DNA of 64,000 nucleotides from an uncultured Chloroflexota bacterium (lineage in GTDB: Bacteria; Chloroflexota; Dehalococcoidia; Lucifugimonadales; GCA-002694895), in contig CAJWSY010000001.1 of assembly GCA_913045935.1 (NCBI GenBank), positions 1-64,000 on the forward strand. The letters run 5' to 3'. A program made the translations under genes and the position numbers. Each line of letters opens with the position of its first letter. Within the stretch, counting starts at the first letter, position 1. Shown piece after piece: positions 39,585-49,636 of the stretch. The notes below the pieces were generated by a model that did no database searches, was not told where the DNA came from, and was given only the letters and a program-made list of their open reading frames with translations.

Positions 39585-42290
39585 TTATTTTTTTATTTTA
39601 ACAGACACAAGATCTAAATTAGGAACTGAATAATATTTCAAATCTGATTTTGATTCATCAAGTGTTTTAATCATATTTCCAAATAACGTCGTAATGCTGA
39701 ATACATTTTTAGTTTTTCCATTTGTTATCACAATGCAATCTAAAGGCTTTGACATATTATCAGAGAGCAATTTGATTTTTTGATTTTGTTTCAATTTGTG
39801 CTTTATAGCATCGTCTGGATGAATAGATAAATTATAAAGTTGTTTGAAAGTGGATTGATCATTCGGTTTATGAGTTATTGTAAATCTTGATTTATTCAAA
39901 ACTCTTCCCATAGCTAAGTAGTACCCATTTTGTTTGAAATCTGAATCTAAAAGAGAAGAAATTTGAAGTTGAAATTCTTTGTTTGTTGCATTCATTTTCA
40001 TTGAATACAGAATATTATTTGTATTATTTTCATGAATTGGCCATGTATTCTTTTTATTAGCCTTTAAATACTTATAATCATAATTTGAATATATAGGAAC
40101 AGATTCAGAAATTTCATTAAATATATTTTTTATATTGATATTTTTAAATTTCTTATCACCAAAGTATTTTGAAAGATTTTGCATGGATTGATAAACTTGA
40201 GATTGATCAAATTTAGGCTTGATAGCAATATCTAGTAATTGAATTCTTCTTTCAATATTTGTTTTAGTTCCTTCTGATTCAGCAAAAGTCGTAGAAGGAA
40301 GAATATAATCTGATATTTCTTTTCTATTAGGATTCGATAATGATTTATGAGAAATAATTTTCATATTATTACTAACTTTATTTAAAATTTCAAATAATTC
40401 ATCATTATATGATTCATTAAAATCACCTACCAAATGCAATACTTCAATTTTATTATCTTTAATGATGTCCAATATTTTAGCATATGAAATATTTCTGTTA
40501 TCGATAATATCTAAATCTGTAGGGTTGTTAACTACTGTAGTAAGACCCAAATCAGTTGCTCCTTGAGAGTTTGATCCTCTATAAAGAGGGAATATTCCAC
40601 CACCGCTTATGCCAATATTGCCAGTGATTAGACTTAAATCTACAAGTAATTTTACCAATTCTTCCAAATTCTCTGGTTTTATAGTGTCATTTGAATAAAT
40701 TGTTGCCATGGGACCATTTGTAAGTATATTAACTGCTTCACTAATGTCTTCTATACTTATACCTGTAATAGCAGATACTTTCATTAAATCAAATTTCCAT
40801 ATTGAATTTCTGAATTCAGAATAGTTATTACAATTATTTTCGACAAAATCTTTATTTTCTAAAGCCTGATCTATGATAGATCTTATGATTCCTCCAACAA
40901 GATATGCTTCAGTCCCAGGATATGGATTTAGCCATAATGTAGCAAACTTTGTCATTTCAGTTTCTCTTTGATCAATTACTACCATCTTTGCCGTACCCGA
41001 ATCAATAGATTGTTTTATCGGTAAAGATAACACATTATGGTTTTCAGTGACATTGGAAGATACAACAAGGTAAGATTTAGAATTTTTAAGGTCTTGGACA
41101 GTATTTGAAGCAGAAGAATAACCTAGTGTTTCTGTTAGTTTGTATCTCAGCCCACTATCAAGATCTGCATTTGAAATAATATTGTTGGATCCAACAATTT
41201 CAGAACCAAATTTATTTGCTAAATACATATCTTCATTAGTTAAGTTCGAATCAATAATCATTGCATATTTTTGAGGATCTGTATTTTGAATCAACTCGGA
41301 AATAGCTTCCATATTGTCAGCAATAGTAGATTTTACTAAAATTTTATTCTTTCGTGCCATAGCGTAAAATATTTTAGATTTAGAATTAACAAAATCAAAT
41401 CCAAACTTACCTCTAAAACAAGTTTGTCCTTTATTCGATGGTCCAGATAGATTACTACCGATTCTAACTAATTTTTCTCTTGAATTTGTTTCCAAGTCCA
41501 CAGTACATCCTATAGGACAATAATTACATATAGAAGTCGTTTTGTTTTCAGCTTTTTCCCATTTATAATCCCGTTCAACTATAGCTCCTGTAGGACAAAC
41601 ATCCAAACATGCTCCACAAAATTCACATCCTGCGTCAATCAAGCTATCGCCCATAGAAGTTCCTATTATTACTTTTCCTGCTCTTTCCTTAACTGTCAGA
41701 GCATTATCAACTCTAACTTCAGAACAAACTCTGACACATCTGGCACAAACTATACATAAATTCATATCCATATCCCATAATGGATCATCATTCTTTACAT
41801 GCTCTCCTCTATAGTTATAAGTTAGAGGGCTATTCATTTCCATGTCTAAACTTCTGACTGTGTCTTTTAATTCACATCTTTCATTTTTTGGACAAGTAAT
41901 ACATCTGTCATTTACTGATACATGTCTTAGACAAATATCACTTGGTCCGCACAAATCAATTCTATGACAAGTGAGGCAGCCGTGTGGATGTTCTGACAAA
42001 AGTAATTCCATAATTCCTTTTCTTAAATCAACTAACTCGTCAGTTTGGGTATTAATTTTCATTCCATCAGCTACAGGCGTAGTACAAGATGCAGGCATTC
42101 CTCTCCCACCTTCTACTTCAACTACACACATTCTGCATGCACCATATGATTTCATTCCTGGGTAATAACATAAATAAGGTATATACATTCCTGCATCCAT
42201 AGCAGCTTGAAGTATGTTTTTACCTTTACCAGCTTTTATTTTCTTGCCATCAATAGTTATATCTACTGTATCAATATTATTTTCTATCAT
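39585..42290 (-). CDS. NuoG/FdhA-like molybdopterin-fold oxidoreductase subunit
   Basis: N-terminal 2Fe-2S CYYPGMKSYGACRMC, C..C..C ferredoxin repeats, CNYCPIGCTVDLE, C-terminal molydopterin domain (AESEGTKTNIERRIQ); no Cys/Sec at the usual FDH active-site position. Confidence 0.85.
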   Translation of the reverse strand: MIENNIDTVDITIDGKKIKAGKGKNILQAAMDAGMYIPYLCYYPGMKSYGACRMCVVEVEGGRGMPASCTTPVADGMKINTQTDELVDLRKGIMELLLSEHPHGCLTCHRIDLCGPSDICLRHVSVNDRCITCPKNERCELKDTVRSLDMEMNSPLTYNYRGEHVKNDDPLWDMDMNLCIVCARCVRVCSEVRVDNALTVKERAGKVIIGTSMGDSLIDAGCEFCGACLDVCPTGAIVERDYKWEKAENKTTSICNYCPIGCTVDLETNSREKLVRIGSNLSGPSNKGQTCFRGKFGFDFVNSKSKIFYAMARKNKILVKSTIADNMEAISELIQNTDPQKYAMIIDSNLTNEDMYLANKFGSEIVGSNNIISNADLDSGLRYKLTETLGYSSASNTVQDLKNSKSYLVVSSNVTENHNVLSLPIKQSIDSGTAKMVVIDQRETEMTKFATLWLNPYPGTEAYLVGGIIRSIIDQALENKDFVENNCNNYSEFRNSIWKFDLMKVSAITGISIEDISEAVNILTNGPMATIYSNDTIKPENLEELVKLLVDLSLITGNIGISGGGIFPLYRGSNSQGATDLGLTTVVNNPTDLDIIDNRNISYAKILDIIKDNKIEVLHLVGDFNESYNDELFEILNKVSNNMKIISHKSLSNPNRKEISDYILPSTTFAESEGTKTNIERRIQLLDIAIKPKFDQSQVYQSMQNLSKYFGDKKFKNINIKNIFNEISESVPIYSNYDYKYLKANKKNTWPIHENNTNNILYSMKMNATNKEFQLQISSLLDSDFKQNGYYLAMGRVLNKSRFTITHKPNDQSTFKQLYNLSIHPDDAIKHKLKQNQKIKLLSDNMSKPLDCIVITNGKTKNVFSITTLFGNMIKTLDESKSDLKYYSVPNLDLVSVKIKK

Positions 42291-44052
42291 TGACCACCTG
42301 CCTTATCTTACCCTGATAAACTTGTCCTGATTTAACTTGCCAGGCATTAGGACGAGTGTTAATGGGGAAAACTATATTTCTTTTTTTACAACTACCCGTA
42401 GGGCAATCGCCACTCATACATTCTTCAAAATCTTTTTGAAAATGTTTTAATGCAGAGCTTATCGGGTTATACCCTAATTGCCCATGCCCACACAAAGATC
42501 CGGCTTGCATGTTTTTACCTATTTTATTCATAAGCGCTAAATCTTCAATAACTCCTTCACCCTTAGAAATTTTTTCAACAATTTCCAGCAGATGAGTCAT
42601 TCCTAATCTGCATGGGAAACATTTACCACATGATTCATACTGACAAAAAGCTACTAATGATTTAGTTAGATCAACAGCGCAAGTCCTGTCGTCTACCACT
42701 ATAATTCCGCCAGAGCCTAAAATTGCACCTGCTTTTGCCATTTCATCAAAATCAATTTTTACTTTAAGGCTATCAGATCCTAAAACTCCTCCTAAGGGGC
42801 CTCCTGTTTGTAACATTTTAAGTTTTCTGCCATTCGGGATACCTCCGCCCAATTTCTCAATTACATCACCTATAGACAGCCCCATCTCAACTTCGTACAT
42901 TCCAGGATTAGATATGTCACCAGATAAACAAACTATGGCTGTACCAGAACTACTTTCTGTACCTGTTGATTTAAACCAGTCACTTCCGTTTCTTATAATT
43001 TCAGCAACATATGACAATGATTTAACATTATTTATGGTACTTGGCTTACCCCAAACACCATAGGCAGCCGGAAAAGGAGGCCTTGATCGTGGTCTAGAAC
43101 TTTTACCTTCTATAGATTCCATTAATGCTGTTTCTTCACCTGCAACATACGAGTCTCCTGTTAAAGAAACCTCAATGTCAAATGAAAAACCTGAACCTAA
43201 AATATTTTCACCTAATAATCCATTTTCATAAGCTTGTTTAATAGCTTCTTCAGTTCGAATAATTGGGCCTTCATGTCCATGCCTGATAAAAACATAACCA
43301 TTTGTAGAATTTGTAGCAAATCCTGCAATAATCATTCCTTCGATTAGTGTAAATGGATCACTTTCTAATATACCTTTATCGTTAAATGCTCCTGGATCTC
43401 CTTCTTCACAATTACAAAGAATATATTTCTTACCTTTAGAATTAGCCATAAAACTCCATTTAACACCTGTAGGAAAAGCAGCCCCTCCCCTACCTCTTAA
43501 ACCAGAGTTTTTCACTTCGTTAATTACTTCTTCAGAACTCATAGAACTCAAAGCCTTATTCAATCCCAAAAAACCTCCATTAGCAATGTACTGATGAATA
43601 TCATTAAAAGCAATGTTTCCAGAATTTCTAAGAGCTATTCTGTTTTGATACTGTATTCCAGGTAAATCAGAAAATCTTGGGACCCCTTTAATTATTTGAT
43701 CACCCAAAGATCCAAGTAAATTCTTTTTGATTATTTTATTTTTATTTATATAACTATCAATGATCTCTTCAACATTTTCTATGGTCACATACCCCCAAAA
43801 CATTCTTGGTTTATCTTCTAACAATACATCAATAATCGTACCCGCATAACAAATACCATGACATCCAACTGTATCAATATTCAGTGAGATATTATGTTTT
43901 TTACTAAATCCCTTTATAGTTTGTACTATTTCCTCTGAACCCAATGATGAACCACAACACATAGCATCGCTTACTCTGATCCATGGTATATTGCCACTAT
44001 TCAACTCTGACCATCTTATGTCGCTATCATTTTTCAGACTTTCGTAACTCAA
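42277..44052 (-). CDS. nuoF: NADH-binding NuoF-like subunit
   Basis: GLRGRGGAAFPTGVKWSFM, CNCEEGDPGAFNDKGILESDP, ESCGKCFPCRLGM; N-terminal Trx-like and C-terminal Cys-rich extension. Confidence 0.92.
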   Translation of the reverse strand: MSYESLKNDSDIRWSELNSGNIPWIRVSDAMCCGSSLGSEEIVQTIKGFSKKHNISLNIDTVGCHGICYAGTIIDVLLEDKPRMFWGYVTIENVEEIIDSYINKNKIIKKNLLGSLGDQIIKGVPRFSDLPGIQYQNRIALRNSGNIAFNDIHQYIANGGFLGLNKALSSMSSEEVINEVKNSGLRGRGGAAFPTGVKWSFMANSKGKKYILCNCEEGDPGAFNDKGILESDPFTLIEGMIIAGFATNSTNGYVFIRHGHEGPIIRTEEAIKQAYENGLLGENILGSGFSFDIEVSLTGDSYVAGEETALMESIEGKSSRPRSRPPFPAAYGVWGKPSTINNVKSLSYVAEIIRNGSDWFKSTGTESSSGTAIVCLSGDISNPGMYEVEMGLSIGDVIEKLGGGIPNGRKLKMLQTGGPLGGVLGSDSLKVKIDFDEMAKAGAILGSGGIIVVDDRTCAVDLTKSLVAFCQYESCGKCFPCRLGMTHLLEIVEKISKGEGVIEDLALMNKIGKNMQAGSLCGHGQLGYNPISSALKHFQKDFEECMSGDCPTGSCKKRNIVFPINTRPNAWQVKSGQVYQGKIRQVVNDRK

Positions 44053-44513
44053 TTTAATTCATCCATCATTTTTGATAATTTTTTTGTATTCATTTTTCCA
44101 TAAAGTTTGTGATTAACACTTATTAGAGGTGCTTGAGGGCAGGCTCCTAAACACGTATTAAATTTAAGTGAAAACTTTCCATCCTTAGTATCTCCTTGAT
44201 TTTCAAGATCTAATTTTTTTAATGCTGTTTGTTGCAAATCAGAAGCTCCTCCGATGTGACATGATGGGCCCCAACATATTTCTAAATTATATTTTCCAGG
44301 TGGATCAAATCTAAAATTCAAGTAAAAGGAAGCTACTCCCCAAACATCGTTAGTTGAAACTTTCATGAATTCCGCAACTACATTAACCGAATTTTTAGGT
44401 AAATAACCAATTTCGTCTTGCACAGCTAATAAAGAGGACAATATTGTTCTAGTAGTATAATGCTGATTTTCAATAATATTTAGAATATATTCATCTTTGT
44501 AATCTTTTAACAT
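44049..44513 (-). CDS. nuoE: NuoE-like 2Fe-2S thioredoxin-fold subunit
   Basis: EICWGPSCHIGGA ... FNTCLGACPQAPLISVN. Confidence 0.9.
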   Translation of the reverse strand: MLKDYKDEYILNIIENQHYTTRTILSSLLAVQDEIGYLPKNSVNVVAEFMKVSTNDVWGVASFYLNFRFDPPGKYNLEICWGPSCHIGGASDLQQTALKKLDLENQGDTKDGKFSLKFNTCLGACPQAPLISVNHKLYGKMNTKKLSKMMDELN

Positions 44514-44741
44514 CCAAACATATAAAAATATATAAAAAGTTACTTCAATTTGATCATAACATAAAAAATTATATTTGTTACTACCCTTTATATAAATCTT
44601 TATATAAAATTGTGAAATATTGAACTAGGATAATTATTAAATGCTAAATATTTTTGACCAAATTGAAACTAAATATCTTATTCACTAAAATATTTGATAT
44701 ACTATTACTTTACTAATGAATATACTTTTTTGGTGTTGAGT

Positions 44742-45536
44742 ATGAATAAAACAGAATTAATTGAGGATCCTAAAGAATTATGGAATCTGATAAGAGAAGA
44801 TAAATATTTAAAATCTACAGCAGGTGTAGCTCTAGGTTATTTACAAACCAACTTAGTAACACTCCCAAGTGAGTATGCGTTTGATTTCCTGCTATTTTGC
44901 CAAAGAAATCCTAAGCCATGTCCAATTCTTGAAGTTATGGAACCAGGAGAATATGAACCAAAAATACTAGCCAAAGGAGCTGATATCAGGACTGACATTC
45001 CTTATTACAGAATATACGAACACGGTAAGTTAGTTAACGAAACAAAAAATATAATCGATTACTGGAAAGATGATTTGGTATCTTTTTTGATTGGATGTAG
45101 TTTTACATTTGAAACAGCTATGCTTAATGCAAATATCTCTTTAAGACATATTGAACAAGATACTACCGTACCTATGTACATAACAAACCTAGAAACACAA
45201 GCTGCAGGAAAATTTAGCGGTCCAACTGTTGTATCAATGAGACCCATCAAGAAAGAGCATTTAGTTAGAACTGTTCAAGTTACAAGCAGATTTCCTGGAA
45301 CACATGGCGCTCCATTGCATATAGGCAATCCAAATGAAATAGGAATTAACAATATTGATGCCCCTGATTTTGGAGAGAAAGTTGAAATAAAAGAAAACGA
45401 AATTCCTGTATTTTGGGCTTGTGGAGTAACACCTCAAGCTGTTGCTTTAAAATCAAAACCGCCTATTATGATTACACATTCTCCTGGATATATGTTTGTT
45501 ACTAGTACAAGAGATGACTCTGTAGCTGTTATTTAA
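44742..45536 (+). CDS. DUF1445 / D-glutamate cyclase N-terminal-type protein (YcsI-like)
   Basis: STAGVALGYLQTNLVTLPSEYAFDFLLFCQRNPKPCPILEV, FLIGCSFTFETAML, PGTHGAPLHIGNP; start set at MNKTELIEDP. Confidence 0.85.
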   Translation: MNKTELIEDPKELWNLIREDKYLKSTAGVALGYLQTNLVTLPSEYAFDFLLFCQRNPKPCPILEVMEPGEYEPKILAKGADIRTDIPYYRIYEHGKLVNETKNIIDYWKDDLVSFLIGCSFTFETAMLNANISLRHIEQDTTVPMYITNLETQAAGKFSGPTVVSMRPIKKEHLVRTVQVTSRFPGTHGAPLHIGNPNEIGINNIDAPDFGEKVEIKENEIPVFWACGVTPQAVALKSKPPIMITHSPGYMFVTSTRDDSVAVI

Positions 45537-45550
45537 AATTAGGATAATTT

Positions 45551-46387
45551 ATGGAAACAATAAAAAATATAATTACAGATCATGATAAAAGAGGAATATC
45601 TATACTTCTTCCACATGTGTCTGATAATGTCTGCGAAGAAGCAGCGGAATTAATTTTAAACAACGGAAATAAAGCTGTAATACTAACTGGATTCTACATC
45701 TTATCCGCAGGTGCTGCTGAAACAGACGGACCTATCGGTGCAATAGCAATTGGCAATGCTCTAAAAAAATTAAATTATCAAGTAACATATATAACCGACA
45801 AATTTTCAGCTCCCCCTATAAAAAAAGTATTATCAGAAGATGATAATTTTATAATTTTCCCTCACGAAAACGTAATTGACAGTAAAAAAACAGCATCAAA
45901 AATCATTAAAGATATTAACCCTAATATAATAATATCAATTGAAAGATGCGGTCCCACCATAAATGGGGAATACCTTAATAGTAGGGGGAAAAAAATCGAT
46001 GAATTTAATTCTAAAACTGAATTTCTTCTTAATAATGAAATACCCAGTATAGGAATAGGTGACGGTGGAAACGAAATAGGTATGGGTAACTTAAACAATA
46101 TAATCAAAAAATCAAATCAACTTTCAAATCCTCCTTGCATAACACAAACTGATATTCTTATTCCTGCAAGTACATCAAACTGGGGAGGTTATGGATTAGT
46201 GGCAGGTCTGTCAAAAATCTCGAAACAAAACCTTTTGCCAAGCATATCTGAAGATGAAAAACTAATTAAAGATTTTGTAGACGCAGGTGGAGTAGACGGG
46301 ATTACTGCAACTTCTGCTTATAAAGTTGATAGTTTTGAATTAGAAGTTAACAGTTCCATTCTAGAAAGATTACATAAAATAATTTAA
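45551..46387 (+). CDS. DUF4392 / D-glutamate cyclase C-terminal-type protein
   Basis: ETDGPIGAIAIGNALKKL, ERCGPTINGEYLNSRGKKI, IGIGDGGNEIGMGN. Confidence 0.82.
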   Translation: METIKNIITDHDKRGISILLPHVSDNVCEEAAELILNNGNKAVILTGFYILSAGAAETDGPIGAIAIGNALKKLNYQVTYITDKFSAPPIKKVLSEDDNFIIFPHENVIDSKKTASKIIKDINPNIIISIERCGPTINGEYLNSRGKKIDEFNSKTEFLLNNEIPSIGIGDGGNEIGMGNLNNIIKKSNQLSNPPCITQTDILIPASTSNWGGYGLVAGLSKISKQNLLPSISEDEKLIKDFVDAGGVDGITATSAYKVDSFELEVNSSILERLHKII

Positions 46388-47160
46388 TATTCACCAATTA
46401 ATTTAGCATGCACTAACAATCTTGAGTGATACAAAAAACTTGGAACACAAGTAACCAAAACTATTTCAGGGGATTCGGAATCAATTTCTAGTACCAAATC
46501 ATCTTTGGGAATAACTTCTGTTTTATAAATTTGGTAAACAAATGTTTTAGATTTTGTTTCAATATGCACATATATATATGGATCAAATTGCATCAATTCA
46601 GGAATCTTAGGTAACATATGAAATACTTTACCTTCTTTTTTAATAAAGCTTTCCAAATGCCCAAAATACCAAGATTTACCTTTCTCACCAGGTTTTACAG
46701 ATTCAGGTATATGCCCAACAACATTTTTTGGGGTCTCATAAGAGGAAGAATCACCCAAATCAATAATATCTAATTCTTTAATCTGAGATTTCAATCCTAT
46801 TTCTTTTATCATAATTGATTTAGGAGTATTATCCTCAAATATATCAAAAATCGATTTTTGATATATTTGAAAATTAGTTGGGAGACCTGCATAAGGATCT
46901 GCATTATCCTCGTCTTGGTTAACAATAATTCCTGCATCTATTTTTGTTTGATTATTATTTACTGACTTGTCATCTTCAGACAAAACAGTAGATTGTTTTT
47001 TTTGAACAACTAAAAGTTCATCATTTATTTCATTGTTTAAATTTTGGATATCAGTTTTTGAGTATTGAATCAATGCAAATATCAAAATTCCAAAAATTAA
47101 AAAGAAAAATCCAAAAATCTCAAATACGTGATACTTTAGTAGTAATTTAAAAAAATTCAA
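46384..47160 (-). CDS. Sortase family protein (class D/E-like)
   Basis: N-terminal TM, SWYFGHLES (His), VLVTCVPSFLYHSRLLVHAKL (Cys and Arg). Confidence 0.82.
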   Translation of the reverse strand: MNFFKLLLKYHVFEIFGFFFLIFGILIFALIQYSKTDIQNLNNEINDELLVVQKKQSTVLSEDDKSVNNNQTKIDAGIIVNQDEDNADPYAGLPTNFQIYQKSIFDIFEDNTPKSIMIKEIGLKSQIKELDIIDLGDSSSYETPKNVVGHIPESVKPGEKGKSWYFGHLESFIKKEGKVFHMLPKIPELMQFDPYIYVHIETKSKTFVYQIYKTEVIPKDDLVLEIDSESPEIVLVTCVPSFLYHSRLLVHAKLIGEY

Positions 47161-47172
47161 TATTTATAAATC

Positions 47173-47391
47173 TTAACGGACCCTGGGAGAATGAGATTCG
47201 CCGCTTGCAATTGGTTCATCTATATATACATCCCCATTTCTAATTTTCAAGTTATATCCACAATCCGGAACATTGCATACCCATGCTTTGTAATGAATTG
47301 CTGCCCCCTGATTACCAAAGTCTGAAAGCGGTAACAAAGTTCCACCTTTTGTACATTTCATACATTTAGGAAAATTTGATTCATCTGCCAT
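47173..47391 (-). CDS. Small zinc-ribbon-like protein of unknown function
   Basis: PKCMKCTKGGTLL ... WVCNVPDCGYNLKI. Confidence 0.55.
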   Translation of the reverse strand: MADESNFPKCMKCTKGGTLLPLSDFGNQGAAIHYKAWVCNVPDCGYNLKIRNGDVYIDEPIASGESHSPRVR

Positions 47392-47447
47392 TAACGATCC
47401 CCTCTTTTATATTTATATTACTAGTATTATATTCGATATATTTTTTT

Positions 47448-48290
47448 TTACCAAGATAATAAATTTGATGCATTTTTATAAAATATATCATCCAACTCGT
47501 AAGTGGTTAACTTTGAATCTCTAATATTTTGAACTGCTCTTTCTATAGAAATCAATCCATAATCACTTCCAAACAATATTTTTTTTGATCCTAAAATTTC
47601 ATAAAATACTTTTACAATTTTCGGATCATATAAAAAATCTATTGCAGCAGTATCATAGTAAACATTGTCTAATTCTTTTTTTAATTCAGGCATAAAATAA
47701 TAAATAGGAAGACCTCCTCCTAAATGAGAAAAAATCATTTTAAGATTTTTGTATTTCTTCGCAAAGGAATATAATTTGCTTGGAAACATTCTGCCTTTGC
47801 CCTTATAAATATGGCCAACCGGCTCAGAAGAATGAAAATTAATAATCATATTATTTGATACCATTATTTCAACAATAGGATCAAATATATTAAAATTTAA
47901 TAAATCAAATCCTTGGGCATCTGGATGTAACTCGCCAATTCCAATAACTCCTTTACTGTACATTCTGTCTAATTCTTCTAAACATTTTTCAATACCCCAA
48001 GTTATATTTATGGAACCAAAAGTTTTGACTTGATCGTATTTTGTTGACATTTCAATTAAAAAATCATTGGTATATTTTGTAAGCTCAAAATCTTGATAAC
48101 CTATACTCTGTATGATTAATTTGATTTTTGGATATTTATTTAAAATTTGGACTAAATCATCTTCTATAGGGATATTAATTCTTTTTTCTTCGTACAATTC
48201 AGAAAAATTTGAATCCAATCTGCAATATTTAGATCGATTCAATTTCATGTCATTAGGGAAAAAATGTGTATGTACATCGATTATATTCAT
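47448..48290 (-). CDS. Amidohydrolase-2 (ACMSD-like) family protein
   Basis: MNIIDVHTHFFP, GIGELHPDAQGFD, INFHSSEPVGH, IFSHLGGGLP, LFGSDYG. Confidence 0.85.
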   Translation of the reverse strand: MNIIDVHTHFFPNDMKLNRSKYCRLDSNFSELYEEKRINIPIEDDLVQILNKYPKIKLIIQSIGYQDFELTKYTNDFLIEMSTKYDQVKTFGSINITWGIEKCLEELDRMYSKGVIGIGELHPDAQGFDLLNFNIFDPIVEIMVSNNMIINFHSSEPVGHIYKGKGRMFPSKLYSFAKKYKNLKMIFSHLGGGLPIYYFMPELKKELDNVYYDTAAIDFLYDPKIVKVFYEILGSKKILFGSDYGLISIERAVQNIRDSKLTTYELDDIFYKNASNLLSW

Positions 48291-48370
48291 AGTACTATGT
48301 CTTAAATATATTTAATAATAACAAAATAATAATAAATATTTTATATTTTCTAGGGAGCAAAAAATTACTA

Positions 48371-49630
48371 ATGATAAATATAGATCTACTAAGAACTAAC
48401 GATAACAAAACAATCATATCTCTAACTAATAGAAATGTTGACAAATCTGAACTTGATAAAATCACAAAATTTGATGCAAAAAGACGAAAATTAATAGAAA
48501 ACATAGATTTATTAAGATCAAAAAGAAATACTACTTCTAAAGAATTAAGCAAAATGAAAGACAAACCTCAAAATGTTATTGATGAGATGAGACTGCTTGG
48601 CAAAGATATAAAAGAAAAAGAAAAAGATTTGTCACAAATCAGTGAACAGTTAAACTCTTTACTACTAACAATCCCGAATATTCCTGCAAAAGATGTCCCT
48701 ATAGGAGAAAATGAAGATTTAAATAAAATTATTTATTCAGAAAAATATGAAACAAATGATAATTTCAATCCTCTACCTCATTGGGATATAGGCACAAAGC
48801 TAGATTTGATTGACTTTGAAAGAGGTACAAAATTATCAGGATCAAGATTTTATATTCTAAAAAATAAAGCAGCTCAATTGCAAAGAGCCTTAACTAATTG
48901 GATGCTTGATAATCATTTAAACAATGATTATCAAGAACACTACCTCCCCAACCTAGTAAAAGAATCAGTAGTGCGAGGCGCAGGACAATTGCCAAAATTT
49001 AAAGACACAATGTTTAGCGATCAAGAATCAGAATTATGGCTAATACCTACAGCAGAAGTTCCCATAACTAATATTTATGCTAATGAGATAATAACATCAG
49101 ATCAATTGCCAATAAAAATTGTTGCACAAACTTCATGTTTTAGAAATGAAAAAGCTGCGGCCGGGAAAGATACAAGGGGAATTAAAAGAGTGCATCAATT
49201 TGAAAAAGTTGAATTGTATCAGTTTGTTGAACCTGAAAAATCTGAAGATGCACTAGATTCTATGCTGAATGCATGCGTAGATCTTTGTAAAAAATTAGGG
49301 CTTACGTACAGAATCAAACTTTTATGTACTGGCGACTTAGGATTTTGTTCAAATAAAACCTACGATATAGAAGTTTGGTCGCCTGGCTCTCAAGAATGGC
49401 TTGAGGTTAGCTCTGTTTCAAATTGTACCGATTTTCAAAGTAGAAGATCAAATACGAAATTTAAAAAAAATCCAAAGTCTAAAACAGAATACTTGCACAC
49501 CTTAAATGGATCAGGTCTAGCTCTTCCAAGGATAATAATTGCAATATTAGAAACATATCAAAATGAAGATTTGAGTATAGATATCCCTGAAACTTTATGG
49601 GATTATACTAAATTCAAAAAAATATCTTAA
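48371..49630 (+). CDS. serS: Seryl-tRNA synthetase
   Basis: LIPTAEVPITNIYANEI, RNEKAAAGKDTRGIKRVHQFEKVELYQFVEPE, NGSGLALPR. Confidence 0.97.
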   Translation: MINIDLLRTNDNKTIISLTNRNVDKSELDKITKFDAKRRKLIENIDLLRSKRNTTSKELSKMKDKPQNVIDEMRLLGKDIKEKEKDLSQISEQLNSLLLTIPNIPAKDVPIGENEDLNKIIYSEKYETNDNFNPLPHWDIGTKLDLIDFERGTKLSGSRFYILKNKAAQLQRALTNWMLDNHLNNDYQEHYLPNLVKESVVRGAGQLPKFKDTMFSDQESELWLIPTAEVPITNIYANEIITSDQLPIKIVAQTSCFRNEKAAAGKDTRGIKRVHQFEKVELYQFVEPEKSEDALDSMLNACVDLCKKLGLTYRIKLLCTGDLGFCSNKTYDIEVWSPGSQEWLEVSSVSNCTDFQSRRSNTKFKKNPKSKTEYLHTLNGSGLALPRIIIAILETYQNEDLSIDIPETLWDYTKFKKIS

Positions 49631-49636
49631 AATTTT

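Noticed and set aside
39585-42290. Formate dehydrogenase with selenocysteine
   Set aside because: No in-frame TGA, and neither Cys nor Sec at the expected active-site stretch; reads as a NuoG/FdhA-like non-FDH subunit.
44585-44613. Near-direct repeat CTTTATATAAAT/CTTTATATAAAA upstream of the D-Glu cyclase genes
   Set aside because: Very AT-rich and short; plausible by chance in this base composition.
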